Origin: Telmatactis stephensoni | Lineage: Eukaryota; Cnidaria; Anthozoa; Actiniaria; Isophelliidae | Assembly (NCBI GenBank): GCA_029948255.1 | Contig: JALIZF010001727.1 | Span: forward strand, 186,001-250,000 | DNA length: 64,000 nucleotides | Direction of reading: 5' to 3' | Shown here: one piece after another, positions 63,012-64,000 of the stretch | Numbering within the stretch: the first letter of the stretch is position 1 | How the letters are laid out: every line of letters starts with the position of its first letter | Notes under the pieces: generated by a model | The model's database searches: none | Told to the model about the DNA's origin: nothing | What the model saw: the letters and a program-made list of their open reading frames with translations, nothing else | Made by a program: the position numbers and the translations under genes

Positions 63012-63750
63012 GTAAGTAAAAACTGTAGACCAGAAAACTAGTACAATTATGAATATTAGTGAGATTGATGTTAGTGTCGGAATTAACCATAATCGAACTG
63101 AAAGGATAGTGAATACAAACCTTACGGGCTTTTTGTAACAGCCAAAGCTATCTATCGAACATGGCTAGTTTTATAGAGAGGATGGCACCGACCACCTGCC
63201 GGGCGCTAACAGTTTCACGATTTAGAAAAAATTTATAGAACCTAAGAATGATTGCACTATTATTTATGGGTGCGTTTCCACTAGGCTTTTTAACATTCCT
63301 TTAGACCAGCGTTAAACCAGTATTTGTGGACTGTTTCCACTGTAAAACTCTTTGGTAGTATTATCATAATTAGATCTAATTACAATCGGTCACTTCAGAT
63401 TGTTGTTGCCAGGAAAAGACAATATTTTGCAATTCTTAAGAAGACATAATGTCACATTTAGTTCAAAACGAAGAACAGCTATCTAAAACATCCAATATTT
63501 TCTTTTAAAAGTACGATTCTAGGGAAGTCTAAGCATTATATAAATAATCTGACAGATATCTGTCAACTAGCATGCCCCGATTGGTTGCTTCAGTGGGGAG
63601 GACAATTTAAACCATATTTCTAGGTCGCTTAACTTTGGTGGGATTTCCTGTGTTTTAGCATTTTTGGCCTCTTTCTCGTGTATAAAACAGTAGAATATTT
63701 TAACTAGCTTAAGTTTTCCTTTTGGTGTTTCTTTCCAGAGTTTCTAAGCT

Positions 63751-63996
63751 TAAAGGCTGGTTCACACTAGCGTTGGATTCGGAATCGGAAGCAGAAAACA
63801 AAGGAAAAGACAAAAGAGTTAAGTCAAGCGTGTGACATAAGACATCGACATAAGCATCGCAAGAAGCATAAGACCAAGCATAAGCATAATCAAAGACAAA
63901 GGAAGGAACAAAGAAAAACACCTTTCTTTTGTATTCTAATCCCTAAATTCTTTGTTGTTTTCTTACGATTCTGATTCTAGTGTGAACCAGCCTTAA
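63751..63996. mobile_element. 246-bp MITE at right edge
   Basis: TIRs AAAGGCTGGTTCACACTAG and CTAGTGTGAACCAGCCTT, bordered by TA. A CGGAATCGG/CGATTCTGATT pair extends the arms. The core is A/AAGCATAA-rich, with no coding frame. Confidence 0.85.
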
Positions 63997-64000
63997 CTAG

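Noticed and set aside
1..64000. tRNA or rRNA genes
   Set aside because: None recognised on either strand by eye; a covariance-model search was not possible.

Overview
This is eukaryotic nuclear DNA, most likely from an anthozoan cnidarian (coral or sea anemone). It is AT-rich, its host genes are split into small exons with GT/AG splice sites, and it is crowded with fold-back and cut-and-paste transposons. The species call is an inference from gene families and repeat style.

Layout. (1) 1 to about 16.6 kb, minus strand: 5' half of a HELZ2-like RNA helicase gene with TPR exons, three CCCH zinc-finger exons and the exon leading to the helicase, running off the left edge. Its introns hold microsatellites and at least six fold-back elements: a 1.76 kb element with long TIRs and a 9-bp target duplication (5477-7239), a 1.1 kb element (7769-8882) with a nested MITE, a purine/pyrimidine MITE with a 9-bp duplication (11830-12054), a 364-bp fold-back (12094-12457), and a MITE at 16196-16373. 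(2) 16641-33856: a 17.2 kb Polinton/Maverick (adintovirus-like) provirus bounded by imperfect inverted repeats of about 140-150 bp. (3) 33.9-51.6 kb, minus strand: a many-exon gene with a FAF/UBX-like 3' part. It is broken by a PIF/Harbinger transposon (34340-37803) inserted inside a coding exon and by a young Ty3/gypsy retrotransposon with apparently identical LTRs (41153-45683). Its 5' end lies in a 3.3 kb tandem duplication (48928-55530). (4) 55.5-64 kb: a 4.8 kb CACTA-like element (56632-61406) containing a 153-bp satellite, a short plus-strand first exon at 62845, and a MITE at the right edge.

The provirus is the most interesting object. Its left part (16.8-27.1 kb) is a compact, intronless, mostly intact gene set: a VLTF3-like late transcription factor (one frameshift), two membrane proteins, a 494-aa protein of a conserved but unnamed family, a probable double-jelly-roll major capsid protein, a BRO-N/VRR-NUC-like/C2H2 fusion, several small zinc-finger proteins and a pair of paralogous beta-rich proteins. 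Its right part (27.3-33.7 kb) carries the packaging ATPase, virion-type small proteins, a retrovirus-like integrase and a polymerase B-SF1 helicase-HNH polyprotein; most of these are broken by stops and frameshifts.

Nearly every provirus gene begins inside a TATATAATG-type motif that overlaps the start codon. In two places one palindromic copy starts two divergent genes. Together with the VLTF3-like gene this suggests a poxvirus-style late promoter system. The gene block also has oriented T-rich repeat units at a convergent junction and a perfect 16-bp hairpin followed by T6, which look like its 3'-end signals.
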